DNA of 64,000 nucleotides, taken from contig KN832872.1 of NCBI GenBank assembly GCA_000827325.1, forward strand, positions 2,108,001 through 2,172,000, written 5' to 3'. The stretch comes from Oidiodendron maius Zn. Taxonomy: Eukaryota > Ascomycota > Leotiomycetes > Myxotrichaceae. The notes under the pieces are model-generated. The model ran no database searches, was not told where the DNA came from, and saw only the letters and a list, made by a program, of their open reading frames with translations. Both the position numbers and the translations under genes were made by a program. Shown here in pieces: positions 34,469 through 45,861 of the stretch (positions within the stretch are counted from its first letter, which is position 1; each line of letters starts with the position of its first letter).

Positions 34469-37400
34469 CTACCCCCCCCTTCAAGTAGCAGGTACCCTTA
34501 ACCACAGTAGTCAAGTAGGTATATCAGGCCTATCGTCTGTTAGATCCTTGTAGCTATTATATCCCTGCTCCTAAGCCTTGATCCAATCGACCAGTCTATA
34601 TAGCAGTCCTAGCTGCTGCAGATATTCAGTATAGAAATTGTATAGTTTATATAGGGAGTATTTGAAATCTAAGGCTAGGTAGAAGTTAAAGTCTTTATTA
34701 TAGCTGATCTAGGTAGTCTAGTATAGCAGCTTGCTCTATAAGAGCTTAGTAGCTAGTATCTTATCTACTTTATATTTAGCGTTATCTGTAATATATACAG
34801 GCCCTGGCTCTGGGTTATATTACTCTAGTAAAGGATTGTTTATTACTTTGTATAGCTAGTCTATATAGAAAACATTATATACTTTGATAGAGTCTAATAG
34901 CTTTAGTTAGTAAGAGTAGCCTACCTTCCTTAAGATCTTGAAAGAGCCCTTATTCTAGTTGTCTAGCTTCTTGCTAGGTTATAGTATATACTAGCCTTTT
35001 CAGGTAACCTAGACCTTATCCCCTATATTAAAGTTAAGGACCTATTAGTATAGGTTAATATTATACTCTTTCTTGTACTAAGCCTTCTTAATGGCTTCTT
35101 TACCCTTATTAAGGGCCTCTTCTATACAGGTAGCAATATCCTTAGTATATTCCTAGCTAAGCTATAGTATAGTGTTAGCTGGTACTAGCTATAGCAGGGT
35201 CCAGTTAAAGGAGGTTTAGAATAGATAGCTGTTCTAGACCTTGTATAGGGATAAGCTACCAAGACTACTATAGGGTAGGGTTAATTAAGTATAGTCGATT
35301 ATTAGCAGGTAGTCTAATTAGTTATCCTAGTAGTAGCTTATAAAAGGATATAGATATAAATTATTATATTGGTTAATGATCTTAGTTTAGCTATCTATCT
35401 ATAGGTGATTAGTGGTTGATAGCTTATACTTAATCCCTAATATATAATAAAAGGCAGCCTAAAACTCTGATATAAACTAGGGACCTTAGTCTAAGACTAT
35501 CAAGTCAGGGGCTCTATAGTATTAGTAGATATATTAGGTAAATAGCTAGACTAAGTCCTTAGTGTTTATAGTCTTGAAGCAAGGGATAGATATTGCCTGC
35601 TTAGTAAGCTAGTCAACTATAACCAGTATAGTATCAAACCCCTTCTTGTCTAGCAGAAAACTCTTGAAGTCTACTAATATATCCCTCTAGGGCTTATCTG
35701 GTATTAATAAGGGGTATAGTAAGCTAGGGGTCTTATCCCTAGCTATATAGAATCTATAATAGGTATAGTAGTTTTATATATACTGCTTAATATCTGACTA
35801 TATATCTAGCTAGTAATAGTATAGCTATAAGAGCTAGTAAGTCTTGTCCCTGCCTGGATAGGCAGTCGATATCTGATTATAAGCTTCTTGGATCAGCTCT
35901 ATATAGAGGTTATCTAGGGTAGTAGAGACAACTAATTGACCTATATATAGCAATAGTCTATCCTTGATAGTGTATTTGCCTAGAGTAGTTGACTTGGCTT
36001 GTATATAGAGGGCTTCTAGAGACTCTATATCCTTGTTAGCCTGAAGTATCCAGTTAACTAGGTTATTAGACTTATTAAAAGGGTCTTCTTCTTTAATAGA
36101 TAGCAAGTCAATTGCTAATATCTTAATACCTAAGTCCTGAAGAACTCTAGGATCTATCTGGTCCTAGGATAGGAAGGTATAGGTTCGATATTAGGTCTTG
36201 ATCCTATCTTAAGTAGTAACTTTAATATCCCTCCAGGTAAGTATATCTGCTTTCTGGTTCTGTTTACTAGGCCTATAGGATATAATAAAGTGGTATTTAG
36301 CTAGTGCTTTAGTCTAGTAAGCCTAACGGCTAGTTAGCTGCTTTATTAATATAAAGTACTCCAGGGCCTTATAGTCAGTATAGATTTTAATCTGTTTTAT
36401 AGTCCTTTAGAGCTCTAGATACTACTTGACTAGTAATCTAACTATAGCTAGTATTTCCTTATTATATATCTTGTAGTTATACTTGGTAAGTACTATAGTC
36501 TTTAAGAAGTAGGTAACTGGATACTATTCCTTATTAGAGTAGAGTTATAATAGGATACTAGCAATCACTCTATCTAATATATCTGTTTTGATTATTGACT
36601 TGTATTTAGGGCTATAATAGTATAGTATTAGTATAGCTATAAGCTATAGCTTTAGCTCCTTAAAAGCCTTCTAGTACTACTTATTGAATATAAATGGAAT
36701 ATTAGTCTTTATAAGTTGGATTAGGGGTTTAGTAATCCTTCTATAGTCCTAGATAAAGTGTCTATAAAAGTTATAGAAGTCTAGGAACGACTAGATTCCC
36801 TTTATAGTAATAGAAGCAGTCTAGTTAACTATTATAGAGACCTTTTCTAGATTGACCTTAATATTATCTATAGTAATAATAAAGCCTAGGTATTTAGTAT
36901 ACTTGACTCTGAATTTATATTTCTTTAAGTTAGCCTATAAGCCTATATCCCTTAGCTACTATAAGACCTTCTTAATATACTCTTTATATTCTAACTTGTT
37001 TTTAGAGTAAATAAGGATATTATCTAGATAAGCAGTATAGAAATTGTCCAGGTAATCAAATAGGACATTATTTATATATTACTAATATATTGCTAGTCTA
37101 TTAGTAAGGCTAAAAGGGAGGATCTTATACTTATATAAGCTATAACAAGTCTAGAAGGTAGTCAGCTCCTTAAACTTAGAGTCTATCTGGATCCAATTAA
37201 AAGCCTGATAGATATCTAGCTTGGTATAGAGCCTAGTATAGCTGATCTAGCTTAGTAACTTATTAATCAACAGGAGGGGATACTAATCCTTATAGGTTAT
37301 CTAGTTCAAGTTCTGGAAATCAATATAGAGATATAAATATCTATTAGCCTTATAGATAAAGAGGATTAGTATAGCAAAGGGGGCCTGACTAGGCTCTATA

Positions 37401-40258
37401 AAACCCTTATAAAGGTTCTTAATAAGGTAGCGTTTAACCTCCTCTAGCTCCTCTATAGTTATATAGTATAGTAGTCTAAAACCTAGATTATTAGGCTCTA
37501 TTAGGTTAATCCTATAATTGTAGGGCTAGTTAGGAGGTAATATATCCGATACTTCTTTAGAAAAAACGTCCTAGAACTCCTTATAAGCTACTAGTAGCAG
37601 TAGTTCTTATAGTATAGTAGGCTCTAACTAGCTAATTTGATAGAGGTTAGTAGTCTAGCTACTGCTATCTATAAGGCTTTAGTCCTTCTAATCTTGGATT
37701 AACTAGTCAATCTTATATAGGCTAGTTAAAAAGAGCTTGCTATCCTCTTAGTATAGATATAAGTAAAAACTATTTGCTAAGATAGTATTAATATCTATCT
37801 GGTAGGGCCTCTTAGCCTTAGTAGGCTAGTAGGGCTTCTTTTAGTAAGGGAGGTTAGGGGTTTGCTATTGGTCCAAAAGGTTATTATTTATCTTCTATAG
37901 GTAGTCCTAGAGCTCTAGCTTAAAGAAGACCTTAGGTTAAAGCTTCTGCTTTAGCTTTAGTTAAGAGATTGATTTAACCTAGCTACTAAAGGAAATCAAA
38001 GTAATCTCTATACTCTTATAGCCTAAGTTACTTCCCTAATCTATAGCAGTAAAGGCCTAGTCCCTATAATCTATATCCTCTTAGTAGCTAAGAGCCCTTG
38101 AGGCTAGGATTAGATCCTAGTAGTTCTACTAGATTTCCTTAGCTACCAAGTAGCTAGGTAATAACTTAGCTAGCCAGACTAAGCGGTATTACCAGTAATC
38201 TAGTAAGATATTAAAATAGACTAGCTACTTCTATCCAATTATTATATTATAGCTTCCTAGATCTAATATTAAGAGGGGTATATTATACTAGCGATACTAG
38301 TTAATAGTTAGGTATAGCTATATATAATAGGTAACTAGCCTCCTTAGCTAGCTATTATATCCTTTAACCTGGATAGGGCTAGGTAGTCAGGCGGTTTTAA
38401 TATTAAAGGACCTGGCTAGATTAATTATAAAGAGTATATTAACAAATATAAATCTATTTGCTCTAGAGTTAATAAAGATATATAAGGTAATACTGGTTCT
38501 ATTGGTTGATAGTATATAGGCTATAGTAAGGTGCTATCCTTCTATAAGACTTCTTAAGTCAATTCCCTATAAATTAACCTTTAGGGAGCCTAGACTAGAG
38601 TCTTTATCTAGGCCTCCTTTTTTCCTGGATCTATATCAGTGACTCTATCCCTATAAATAGTGTTCTTATAGACTCCTAGGTCTCCAGCTTTATTATTTTC
38701 AATATCCTTGATATTAGCTGTTTAGTCCGGCAGCTTATAGTCTATATATAGGTAGCTGATCCCCCTGTAATTAAAGTACCTGGTTTGCTGGTATAGCTGG
38801 AACAGTGATATAACTGGCTAGAGGTTGATTAGCTTAGGCTAAGGCAGCCAGTCTAGGGCTAGTGGTGGTGTACTACCTACTTGACTGAGTGGCTTTAGGA
38901 GTTAAGGATACCTAACAGCCAGATAGGCAGGAGGTAGCTATATAGTAGCTTTAGCCTCTTAGTCCTTTATAATCTAGCTATTAAAGTATTATAGGTTAGT
39001 ATTAATATAGCCTAGACAATTATAGAGCTTCTGGAAGTCGCTATCCAGGTTATACTTAGTAGCCAGGATATATAACTAAAGAGGAGCTATAACCTTCTTG
39101 TATAAGTTATCAAAACAGTCTGCCTCTAGGATCCAGCCTCTATTAGCTAGCTGGAGGAATTATATCTTAAAGTCCTGGAAAAACTCCTTATCCTTTATTT
39201 TTAGTTCCCTATATTTAGTATAGGAGTCTTCCTTATAGTATTAGTTATAATAGATATCATTAAGGGCTATTAGTATTTTAGTATAGTCAAGGTAAAGGTT
39301 ATTATTCTCTATATTACTAGTATATTAAGGGTATAAGTGCTACTAAGCCTCTCCCTCTATATAGTTAAAAATAAAGGATTAGATCTCCTAATCGCTATCA
39401 AATTAAGAGCTATCAATTTGGAGTTTATCTGTAACTTGCTCCTTTTAGGCTTGATACTTAATAGTTCTATCCTTCTTTCTAGAGAACTAAGGAGGGTCCT
39501 TATACTTTGGCTTATATTAAACTATATACTAGGATTTAGATCTGGTTGTTGGTTCTAGGGAAGCTTAAAGAGGAGTCGGGTTTTGGAGCAGCTAGGTAAC
39601 TATAGCCTCTAGCTTTTCGATCTGCTTCTGGGCAGTTTTGGCCTCTATTTGACTCTTGACTTAGGTATACTGGAAAGCTAAGAGGTTAGTATACTGGTCT
39701 AGGCTCTTAAAGGGTTCCTGATCGAGGGGGTTGCTTTCAAAAGGGGCTGGATACTGAGTGGATCCTTATAGTTCAGGAGGTCTATAAGAGGCATCCCTTG
39801 CTTTACCCTTATCCTTGGCTAGAGGGGCTATATTAGTGGTCTTGAATTTGAAGGTTAAGCTTAGAGTATTGAATCAGTTATATAGTTACGTTACAGGTAT
39901 ATCCTGATTCCTATCACTATAGGCTATTAGGGGTAGTATTCTTGCTAGGATATGTTTGCTAGTTATATAGGTATATATTTGAAGGTTAAAGAGTATAAGA
40001 GGTTTGATAGGTCAGTAAAGGTAGTAAGTACAAACAGGCTCGATAAATACTGGTTCTGATTAAATTCTGGCTTCTGAGGCTTCTCCAGCTACCTTTGCTT
40101 TAATGGCTTATTTTATGACTGTATAGTTGGAGCTGGTGATATTAAAGGTGTAAAAGGGCTATAGATTGACTGATCTGGTGGCTCTCAGCAAGCAGCAGTA
40201 GTATTTAACCTCGACTAACTACAAGGGCAAAGAAGAAGAAGAGTGAGTTTAATTGTAA

Positions 40259-40553
40259 TGTAACAGCCTGGCTACTATAAGCTTTATGAAGGGAGGCAGT
40301 AGCCAGTTAAGGTGCTGTATTGACGAAGACAATTAAACTAAGGAGAGAAAAGCTCTCTGGGCAAACGCTCAACTGTATAAATACTGCTCGGCCCGGATTA
40401 AGCCTAGTGCCGAGGGGACGTAGCGAATCGCTGGCAGCCGCTCCGGCCTGCTAGTCCTAATCCGTCACGAATCCTCCTCAACCACCACGTCCGGATCCTG
40501 GCCGCTGCCAGCCTGGCAGAACCACCCCGTCCTAGCCTGGCTGGGCTGTCACA
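40259..40553 (-). repeat. Gypsy C LTR, right copy
   Basis: 295 bp, TGTAACAGCCTGGC..GCTGTCACA, with canonical TG..CA ends. It is the less mutated copy and keeps GC-rich blocks, unlike the surrounding DNA. Confidence 0.85.
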
Positions 40554-40815
40554 CTCTCTTTACTTTTATCTCCTTTATCTTACTTATTCTTAATATCTTT
40601 TATATAATAGATATAAATCAAGGGTCTTTATATATTAAAAGGGGTTAATCCTTTAGATAACTAGTTAAATCAAGGGCCTTTATAATAAAAGGAGTTAATG
40701 TTGACTGATATTCTTTAGCAAGTAACGTCTAGCAGAAGCCTCCTAAGATAGAACTATTAGATATTACTTCTCTTTAAAGTAATATAAGCTCCTAATCTGT
40801 AATATCACTAATCAG

Positions 40816-40993
40816 TGTTTGTATCACTCCAGTAATACTATATATACAATATAGGGTTAAAAAGGTTAGTTGAATTAGTTGTTATTGTTCTAAAGGTAAG
40901 GCTACTGCCTTGCTATTAATATATTCGCTTTCCTGGTGTATTGTTCACCCATTCCATATAAGTTGACCCGATCCGATTCGCCTTGGTTATACA
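40816..40993 (-). repeat. Element A LTR, right copy
   Basis: 178 bp, followed directly by GACAG at 40994-40998, the same pentamer that precedes the left LTR 25 kb away. Confidence 0.9.
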
Positions 40994-40998
40994 GACAG

Positions 40999-41308
40999 AT
41001 ATATATTAGACAGGCTGTATAACGCAAACGAGTGGCGACGAGCTTGCGGCTGATTGAAACGAGTGGACAGCCCAAGCCGAGCCTGCTGCATAAGGACGTG
41101 CTGAGCAAATTAGTAGTACCAGCTAGAAGAATCAAATACCGTGTACGAAGATGTATAATAAAGAAATGCAGAGAGAGAGAGATTGAGAATATAATTTACT
41201 CTTCGTTACTACTATCAAAGCTTCTAGGACTACAATTTGTAGGAAAGGCCGATCTAAGCTGAAGACAAGTCTGTACCAGGCCTGTACCAGATACCTGTAT
41301 GGTACTGT
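40999..41308. other. Spacer after the retrotransposon nest, no gene seen
   Basis: A short open frame at 41032-41262 has no recognisable features. Just before the MITE there is a short direct repeat of CCTGTACCAG. Confidence 0.4.
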
Positions 41309-41310
41309 TA

Positions 41311-41499
41311 TCCCCTCGTCTGGTACGAGCTGCCCACGCTAGCAGGGGTATAGTAATACACTATTTCCATAGTGCTGAGTATCGCTAAAGTCCATGTACT
41401 ACAGTGCTTACAACCCTTAAAGTCTCTATCATTTTAGCGACCAAAGAAAAACTTTAGCGTACCCCTGCTAACGTGGGCAGCTCGTACCAGACGAGGGGA
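41311..41499. mobile_element. MITE with ~41 bp inverted repeats and TA duplication
   Basis: The ends TCCCCTCGTCTGGTACGAGC and their complement extend about 41 bp with few mismatches. TA lies outside each end (41309-41310 and 41500-41501). The 189 bp element has no coding capacity and an inner hairpin-forming region. The TA target and long TIRs point to a Tc1/mariner-type non-autonomous family. A second, disrupted copy lies at about 46961-47302. Confidence 0.85.
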
Positions 41500-41501
41500 T
41501 A

Positions 41502-42117
41502 GAGTTTAGACTGAAGCTGGCTTCGAATGTTACTGTAACTACTTGGCTCTTAGAATTAGGAGACATTTTATATAGAGGTCGTCTAGGTGTATTGGTGGTT
41601 AAGGCATAGCCGTATTAAAGGCTGGTTAGGATAAAACGCAAAAAATTACTGATTTGGCGACCTACTATAAATTACTACAGCTACCAGAAGCCATGCCGAC
41701 ACCGCGTGAAAAGGCAGTAATATCGGACCTTGGATAAAGGTCATGGCGAATTGCTAAGATTAGGGTTCTGCAGTTCGCATCAACCGTATCTTTCATAGCT
41801 GAAAAGTAACCAACAACGACAGGGATTTAGTGCGAAGGGATGATAGTGATAGTGAGGCCGAGGTCGAACGCGCAGCAGAGGCAACGGGTTGTTTGAGATA
41901 TAGATACGAACAAGTGTACTGGAGAACGTGGGGGAAATATAGATATGCATTCAGTCTTGAAATCATTGAAATCAGCCTTTGTACTTGTAAGGCTACATCA
42001 GAGACTCATTACTAGATTGGAAACTTATCTTTCTATGTTCTACCCGTTGGAGTTCTACAACTCCCATAATATTCACGACTCACTCTTCTGCGCCGGTAAC
42101 GTCAATAAATATCGTAA
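41502..42117. other. Spacer with a possible transposase helix-turn-helix remnant
   Basis: From an ATG near 41692 the plus strand reads MPTPREKAVISDL. Across frame changes it then gives words such as RIAKI, ASTVSFIAEK and PTTTGI. These resemble the N-terminal helix-turn-helix of fungal Tc1/mariner-type transposases. The evidence is thin and the stretch could be chance. The remainder up to the hydrolase gene is empty. Confidence 0.25.
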
Positions 42118-43245
42118 TTAGCCAACTTGCTTTACATCAAAGTCGCTACAAAACAGCCAACGCGTCTCCAAGCCCAGATTGCTCGCCATCCACAAATTGA
42201 TCTTCTCCGGGAACAAAGGGATCCTATCTCGCACAGAGAGATCATGAGCGATCAGAACAAAGATATTATCTGCCGCATCGAGTTCCTGGATCTTCCGCAC
42301 CGTATCCATCGCCGCTTCGTGATCCGGAAATAATGGGCCCCGTGCCACGGTGAAGAATGGATTACTGGCACTCTGTCTGATTGTGAGTTGCTGCAACAGC
42401 TCTCCTGGACACGGAATTATACTCGCGTTTCCTGCCGGCTTGCTTGTAGCTGCAGTGGCATATTCGGCAGGGCAAAGAGAGATGGACCGAGGTAGCGGCA
42501 AGTAGTCTGTTGGTCGGAGCGCCCCTGGGTGGTGACATGCATCTGCACCCAGGAAGACGAACGAGGAAGGATCGGCTGTGGTGCGCGCGAGTGCGCACAG
42601 GTGGCCGATGGCGTGGCCTGGAGCGTCGAGGAGGTAGAAGGACCCGTCGCCGAAGAAGTCCAGCGCGTCAAAGCGGCCGACCTTCAGAGGGGACGGGGTA
42701 TCATTGTTGTTGACTTCGTTGCGACCCACAAAGGAGACCTCACGAACAACCCGACCCTCGATATCACTGTCGAGCACGCCTGCGTCGGGGTTGCTGGGCC
42801 ATCCTGGCCAGGACGCCGCGCGGACGCCAGGCCCGACGACAAGGTCGGTCGTGGGCGGGAATGTGGAGGGATCGCCGATGTGGTCGAAGTGATTGTGCGA
42901 CCAGATGATGGCCTCAATGTCGCGCGTTCGGATGCCCAGATCGCTCGTATCTAGTACTGACGCGACGTCGTGTAGTCCAGGTGTGACGGTGGTTGTTGCT
43001 TTGATGAGCGACACGATTCTAGGGGCATATTTGTCCCAGTCCTGGCGGACTCCCAGATCGAAGACGACATGACGGTTGCCATTGGAGATGAGGAAGCAGT
43101 AGATGGGTGAATGCAAGCCCTTGAAGCCCTCGATCTGGGGCTGTAAGAAGAGTTTGGGATTGATGTACAGCAGTGTATTCCTAGAGTACGTGAGCTGAGG
43201 GAGTGCGACTGAAGGGCAATTACAATTAATATTGGACTTGCTCAC
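42118..43245 (-). CDS. Metallo-beta-lactamase-fold hydrolase
   Basis: The intronless 375-residue protein has the binuclear-zinc signature HNHFDHIGD (HxHxDH), a third histidine ligand in APGHAIGHLC, and an aspartate in FLGADACHH. A late IAHDLS motif completes the usual fold. It resembles the lactonase-like branch of fungal MBL proteins, which hydrolyse lactones or esters in the cytosol. No signal peptide is evident. In secondary-metabolite loci such enzymes can act as discrete thioesterases or lactonases, but this gene lies 9.7 kb from the tailoring cluster with other genes between, so a shared role is only an idea. A broken paralogue lies on the far side of the cluster at 62.2-62.5 kb. The substrate is unknown. 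Confidence 0.88.
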   Translation of the reverse strand: MSKSNINCNCPSVALPQLTYSRNTLLYINPKLFLQPQIEGFKGLHSPIYCFLISNGNRHVVFDLGVRQDWDKYAPRIVSLIKATTTVTPGLHDVASVLDTSDLGIRTRDIEAIIWSHNHFDHIGDPSTFPPTTDLVVGPGVRAASWPGWPSNPDAGVLDSDIEGRVVREVSFVGRNEVNNNDTPSPLKVGRFDALDFFGDGSFYLLDAPGHAIGHLCALARTTADPSSFVFLGADACHHPGALRPTDYLPLPRSISLCPAEYATAATSKPAGNASIIPCPGELLQQLTIRQSASNPFFTVARGPLFPDHEAAMDTVRKIQELDAADNIFVLIAHDLSVRDRIPLFPEKINLWMASNLGLETRWLFCSDFDVKQVG

Positions 43246-43989
43246 GTGTCGATTACTCTGACATCTACCGTAGACTTTGATTCTGGGATGTTGAGTTTTA
43301 GCGGGAGCTTCGGAGCGACGAGATGGTCAGACTTGGACATATTCTTCTCTGGGTGCTTCAACGTTCAAAATGGCCCAAAAGTATTCATTAACACCGTACT
43401 AGCTTTAATTTTATGAGAAAAATAATTACATATTTATTACGTCTAACTGAAGTCTAGTTTACGTTTTTACTCGGGATTATTTTACTTACTCGGGCACGCA
43501 CTAAGAGAATCAGCACAGGTTTCATAAATTAATATTATTTCTATTAAAAACTACTATACAGTTAATCAACTGCAAGCATGTGGTACTTGGTATTTTCTAC
43601 AGGAGTAGCTGTGCAGTAATAGAGGGAACTTGAATTTATGTTAGTAATTATATCTATTTAGCTTTAGAAGGGCTTGTAATACATTTACATACTACCGCTT
43701 CTATTAGTCATACGTAGTCTTTACATCACAACTATCACTTAAAGAGGAGCCTGAATCTTAATTACTCTTGAAATCAGAATTAGATCTATAATTGGAGACT
43801 TAACCCAGCATACAGTGTACACACAGCTTGCTTCCGTTCCCAGTCTAGTTACGACGATGCAACGTTGGTCTCATGGAGGAGGCAGTTGCAGTGGAACTAA
43901 CGATAGACTGATCTTCTTGACAATTGGTGTTTGGAATTGACACTTGCAAAGTGTTCGGATGGGCCATGGCCGCCTGTAGTCATCAACCG
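43246..43989. other. Intergenic, AT-rich, no gene seen
   Basis: Includes the upstream side of the hydrolase gene; AT-rich from about 43380 to 43800. I see no open frame, repeat or RNA gene. Confidence 0.4.
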
Positions 43990-44250
43990 CTATACTGTTA
44001 TTCTTTGGCATATCTGTGAGACGGAGGGAGAGCGTATCCCTTTGAGCCGGAGGATATCCTCTTGTAGGGAGTAATCGTCGGGCCGAAGGTGCAACGGAAG
44101 CCGATTGTTTTTAGCATCAAACATTTTACTAATGATTTCTAAGCAACAGTCACGGAAAGGGGGAGCATAAATAGAAGGGACGTGTTTAAAGGATGTTACA
44201 TCTGTCTGTAGTCTACCAATATAACTGATTTTATGGCTGAACTGCTTAAA
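43990..44250 (-). other. Unrecognised 86-codon open frame, possible exon or relic
   Basis: The frame is open between two stops and lacks an initial ATG. It reads protein-like: TSFKHVPSIYAPPFRDCC, EIISKMFDAKNNRLPLHL, RPDDYSLQEDILRLKG. It ends at a TAG about 360 bp downstream of the MYB gene that shares its strand. It may be a leftover exon of a lost gene. It lies outside the spliced MYB frame and I do not recognise a family. Confidence 0.3.
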
Positions 44251-44346
44251 TCACTAGCGGTCGTACTCAATATCGTCGATCAATCTCCCTCCCAGGATAG
44301 AAATCATCTCTCCTGGCAACACGCCACTAGATTCTTGTCCATTTAC

Positions 44347-45861
44347 TCAACAAAAGTTCGACGATGGCCTTGGCTCAATCCTCATTGTGACAGATGCCCC
44401 TACTCCTTCCAAACCGGTCATGACAGATTCTATTTGTGCGCCAGTGCACACCATGTCAAGGGTTATCTGGTAGGTAGTCGAGGCGTTGTCGCGGTCTTTA
44501 GGGCCTTTTTGTGTGTAGGGAGCTCGGCCGCTCGTTGTCGTAGACATATCAGTCGGGAGAATTGCCGTTGAATGGGAGAGCGGGGGGTAACTAGGCGCTC
44601 TGGTGGGCGACGGCCTCATATCTAGAGCATCGGCGTCTGGGTATCAATCAGCATTTCATCAAGTCTTACTTTGTCTCTGCGAGTATAGGGATGAATATGC
44701 TTACTGTATGGTGTATACGACACGTGTGTGGTCGTAGCGCCTGGTTCTTGGACGGCCCCGAAGAAACGTGAATAGTCCCTAGGGAGGTCCAAAGGTGGCG
44801 ACTGGGGATTTGAGGAGAGAAATATGTTCTTATCGGAAGACATATCATCCGCCGTCTCGGTAGTCCAGGTCTCCGTGGCAGTGGGAGTAGGCAAAGGTGC
44901 AACTCTGTCGTAATGGAGGGAATTGGTGTCTAAGAGAATGCCATCTCCGCCTCTCTCCGCAAATTCATCTTGTGCTCTCGGCCTTGTTGACTTCAAGTCT
45001 AGCCTCCGGGCGTGGCTGTTGGGTTTGCCCATGTACTGGCTATGTGAAACCCTGCTCTCATCCTCGTCCCCGTACCTGCGGTATCTACTTTCAATGTTCT
45101 CGTCCTCATCCTCGTCGTCCTCGTCATCCTCATTGTCCTCCTCTCCATCATCACCTCCGGCTATCTTGTCGCTATCGTGGCCCTGGATATCGGGGCTTTT
45201 CCTCGCTTCTGACATTGGACTTCCCTGCATGGTTGTGGCACCTAGAGAGCCAATGGGGGATATATTAGATGTCGTAGCAGCAATCTGTTTCTTGGGCTTC
45301 GAGCCATTATGTTCGTCGCACAGCCGTAGGGTGGAGTAACGGTTCTTAAGTGCAAGGCCCGTCCTCTTTGGAACATGTGAAGATGATATGGCGGCCCAGT
45401 TGGTGCCATGGGTAAGCACGGCGTGGAGCAGCTGCAAATCTTCTGTTGGAGTCCAGTCGTAATGGTTGATGCCCGGATCCAGTGCCTGACTCCAGTGACT
45501 AGAGCATTGGTCGGGATTTCTAGACATCACAGCTTGTGCCACCCGGTTCCAGCTAAACCCATGCTTAAAAACAGCTTTAATCAACCGTTCGTCCTCTCTC
45601 TCGGACCATGGCCCCTTGTCTATACCTACTGCAAGACTATTCCACCATCTCCTACGGCAGTCTTTATTTGATCGTCCGGGAACAGACTTGGCCAGCTCTC
45701 GCCACAGCAGGGGGCGCGATTGTGTAAGTGCTGTGCGATATGAGTATGTATCATAGCTTGGGGACAGAAAAGGCTCAGCCATTCGGGCACCAACCTGTGT
45801 TAACCGCCCACTGAAGAGCGGCATCCTCCTCCGGTGTCCAATTTCGTCGAGCTCGGGCCAT
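44347..45861 (-). CDS. MYB transcription factor with three repeats (MYB-1)
   Basis: Predicted exons are 45861-45795, 45730-44705 and 44636-44347, giving 460 residues. The start is set at MARARRNWTPEEDAAL, which opens the first MYB repeat; the longer open frame upstream is non-coding. Intron 1 (45794-45731) and intron 2 (44704-44637, GTAAGC..CAG) restore the frame. Repeats: R1 NWTPEEDAAL..RRRWWNSL, R2 KGPWSEREDERL..CSSHWSQ, R3 DWTPTEDLQLLH..LKNRYSTL, each with the spaced tryptophans of a DNA-binding MYB helix set. After them come a basic KPKKQ patch, an Asp/Glu-rich run, and a conserved C-terminal unit (YQITLDMVCTGAQIESVM). This is a nuclear regulator by family; targets are unknown. It is paralogous to, and divergent from, the gene at 47495-48991. 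Confidence 0.82.

Larger units (their letters stand above)
34174..40553 (-). mobile_element. Ty3/gypsy element C (chromovirus-like)
   Basis: The element is 6,380 bp with 295 bp LTRs (34174-34468 and 40259-40553) and a CTCTC duplication (34169-34173 and 40554-40558). It reads on the minus strand: gag side near 39-40.2 kb, reverse transcriptase with its catalytic box near 37.03 kb, integrase zinc-binding region at about 35.83-36.1 kb (LIQEAYNQISTAYPGRDKTY), and a chromodomain-like tail near 34.5-34.85 kb. RT before integrase marks it as gypsy. It is RIP-affected with many breaks, a fossil. Confidence 0.85.
15969..40993 (-). mobile_element. Old Ty1/copia element A, split by a nest of later insertions
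   Basis: Two 178 bp LTRs (15969-16146 and 40816-40993), TGTTTGTATC..GGTTATACA, delimit 25,025 bp with a perfect GACAG duplication outside them (15964-15968 and 40994-40998). The element's own sequence, after removing nested insertions, is about 5.1 kb. It reads on the minus strand: an RNase H region is recognisable in 16147-16509 and reverse-transcriptase remains in about 28.45-29.3 kb. Its other parts lie in 29.3-31.85, 33.45-34.17 and 40.56-40.81 kb. The copy is very heavily mutated in a C-to-T, G-to-A manner and is a fossil with a great many breaks. It is the oldest layer, since gypsy B, element D and gypsy C all sit inside it. Confidence 0.85.

Noticed and set aside
16147-40815. The long AT-rich block as a centromere or an isochore boundary
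   Set aside because: LTR pairs, target duplications and recognisable retroelement domains account for nearly all of it, and the AT bias follows from transitions in known repeats.
41575-41680. A tRNA gene (GGTCGTCTAGGTG..GTGGTTAAGGCA resembles a D arm)
   Set aside because: No B-box or T arm follows, and no cloverleaf can be drawn. At most it is a tRNA-like fragment.
45070-45170. A CT-rich low-complexity tract as a regulatory element
   Set aside because: It encodes the Asp/Glu-rich run of MYB-1 on the minus strand, and MYB-2 has an equivalent stretch.
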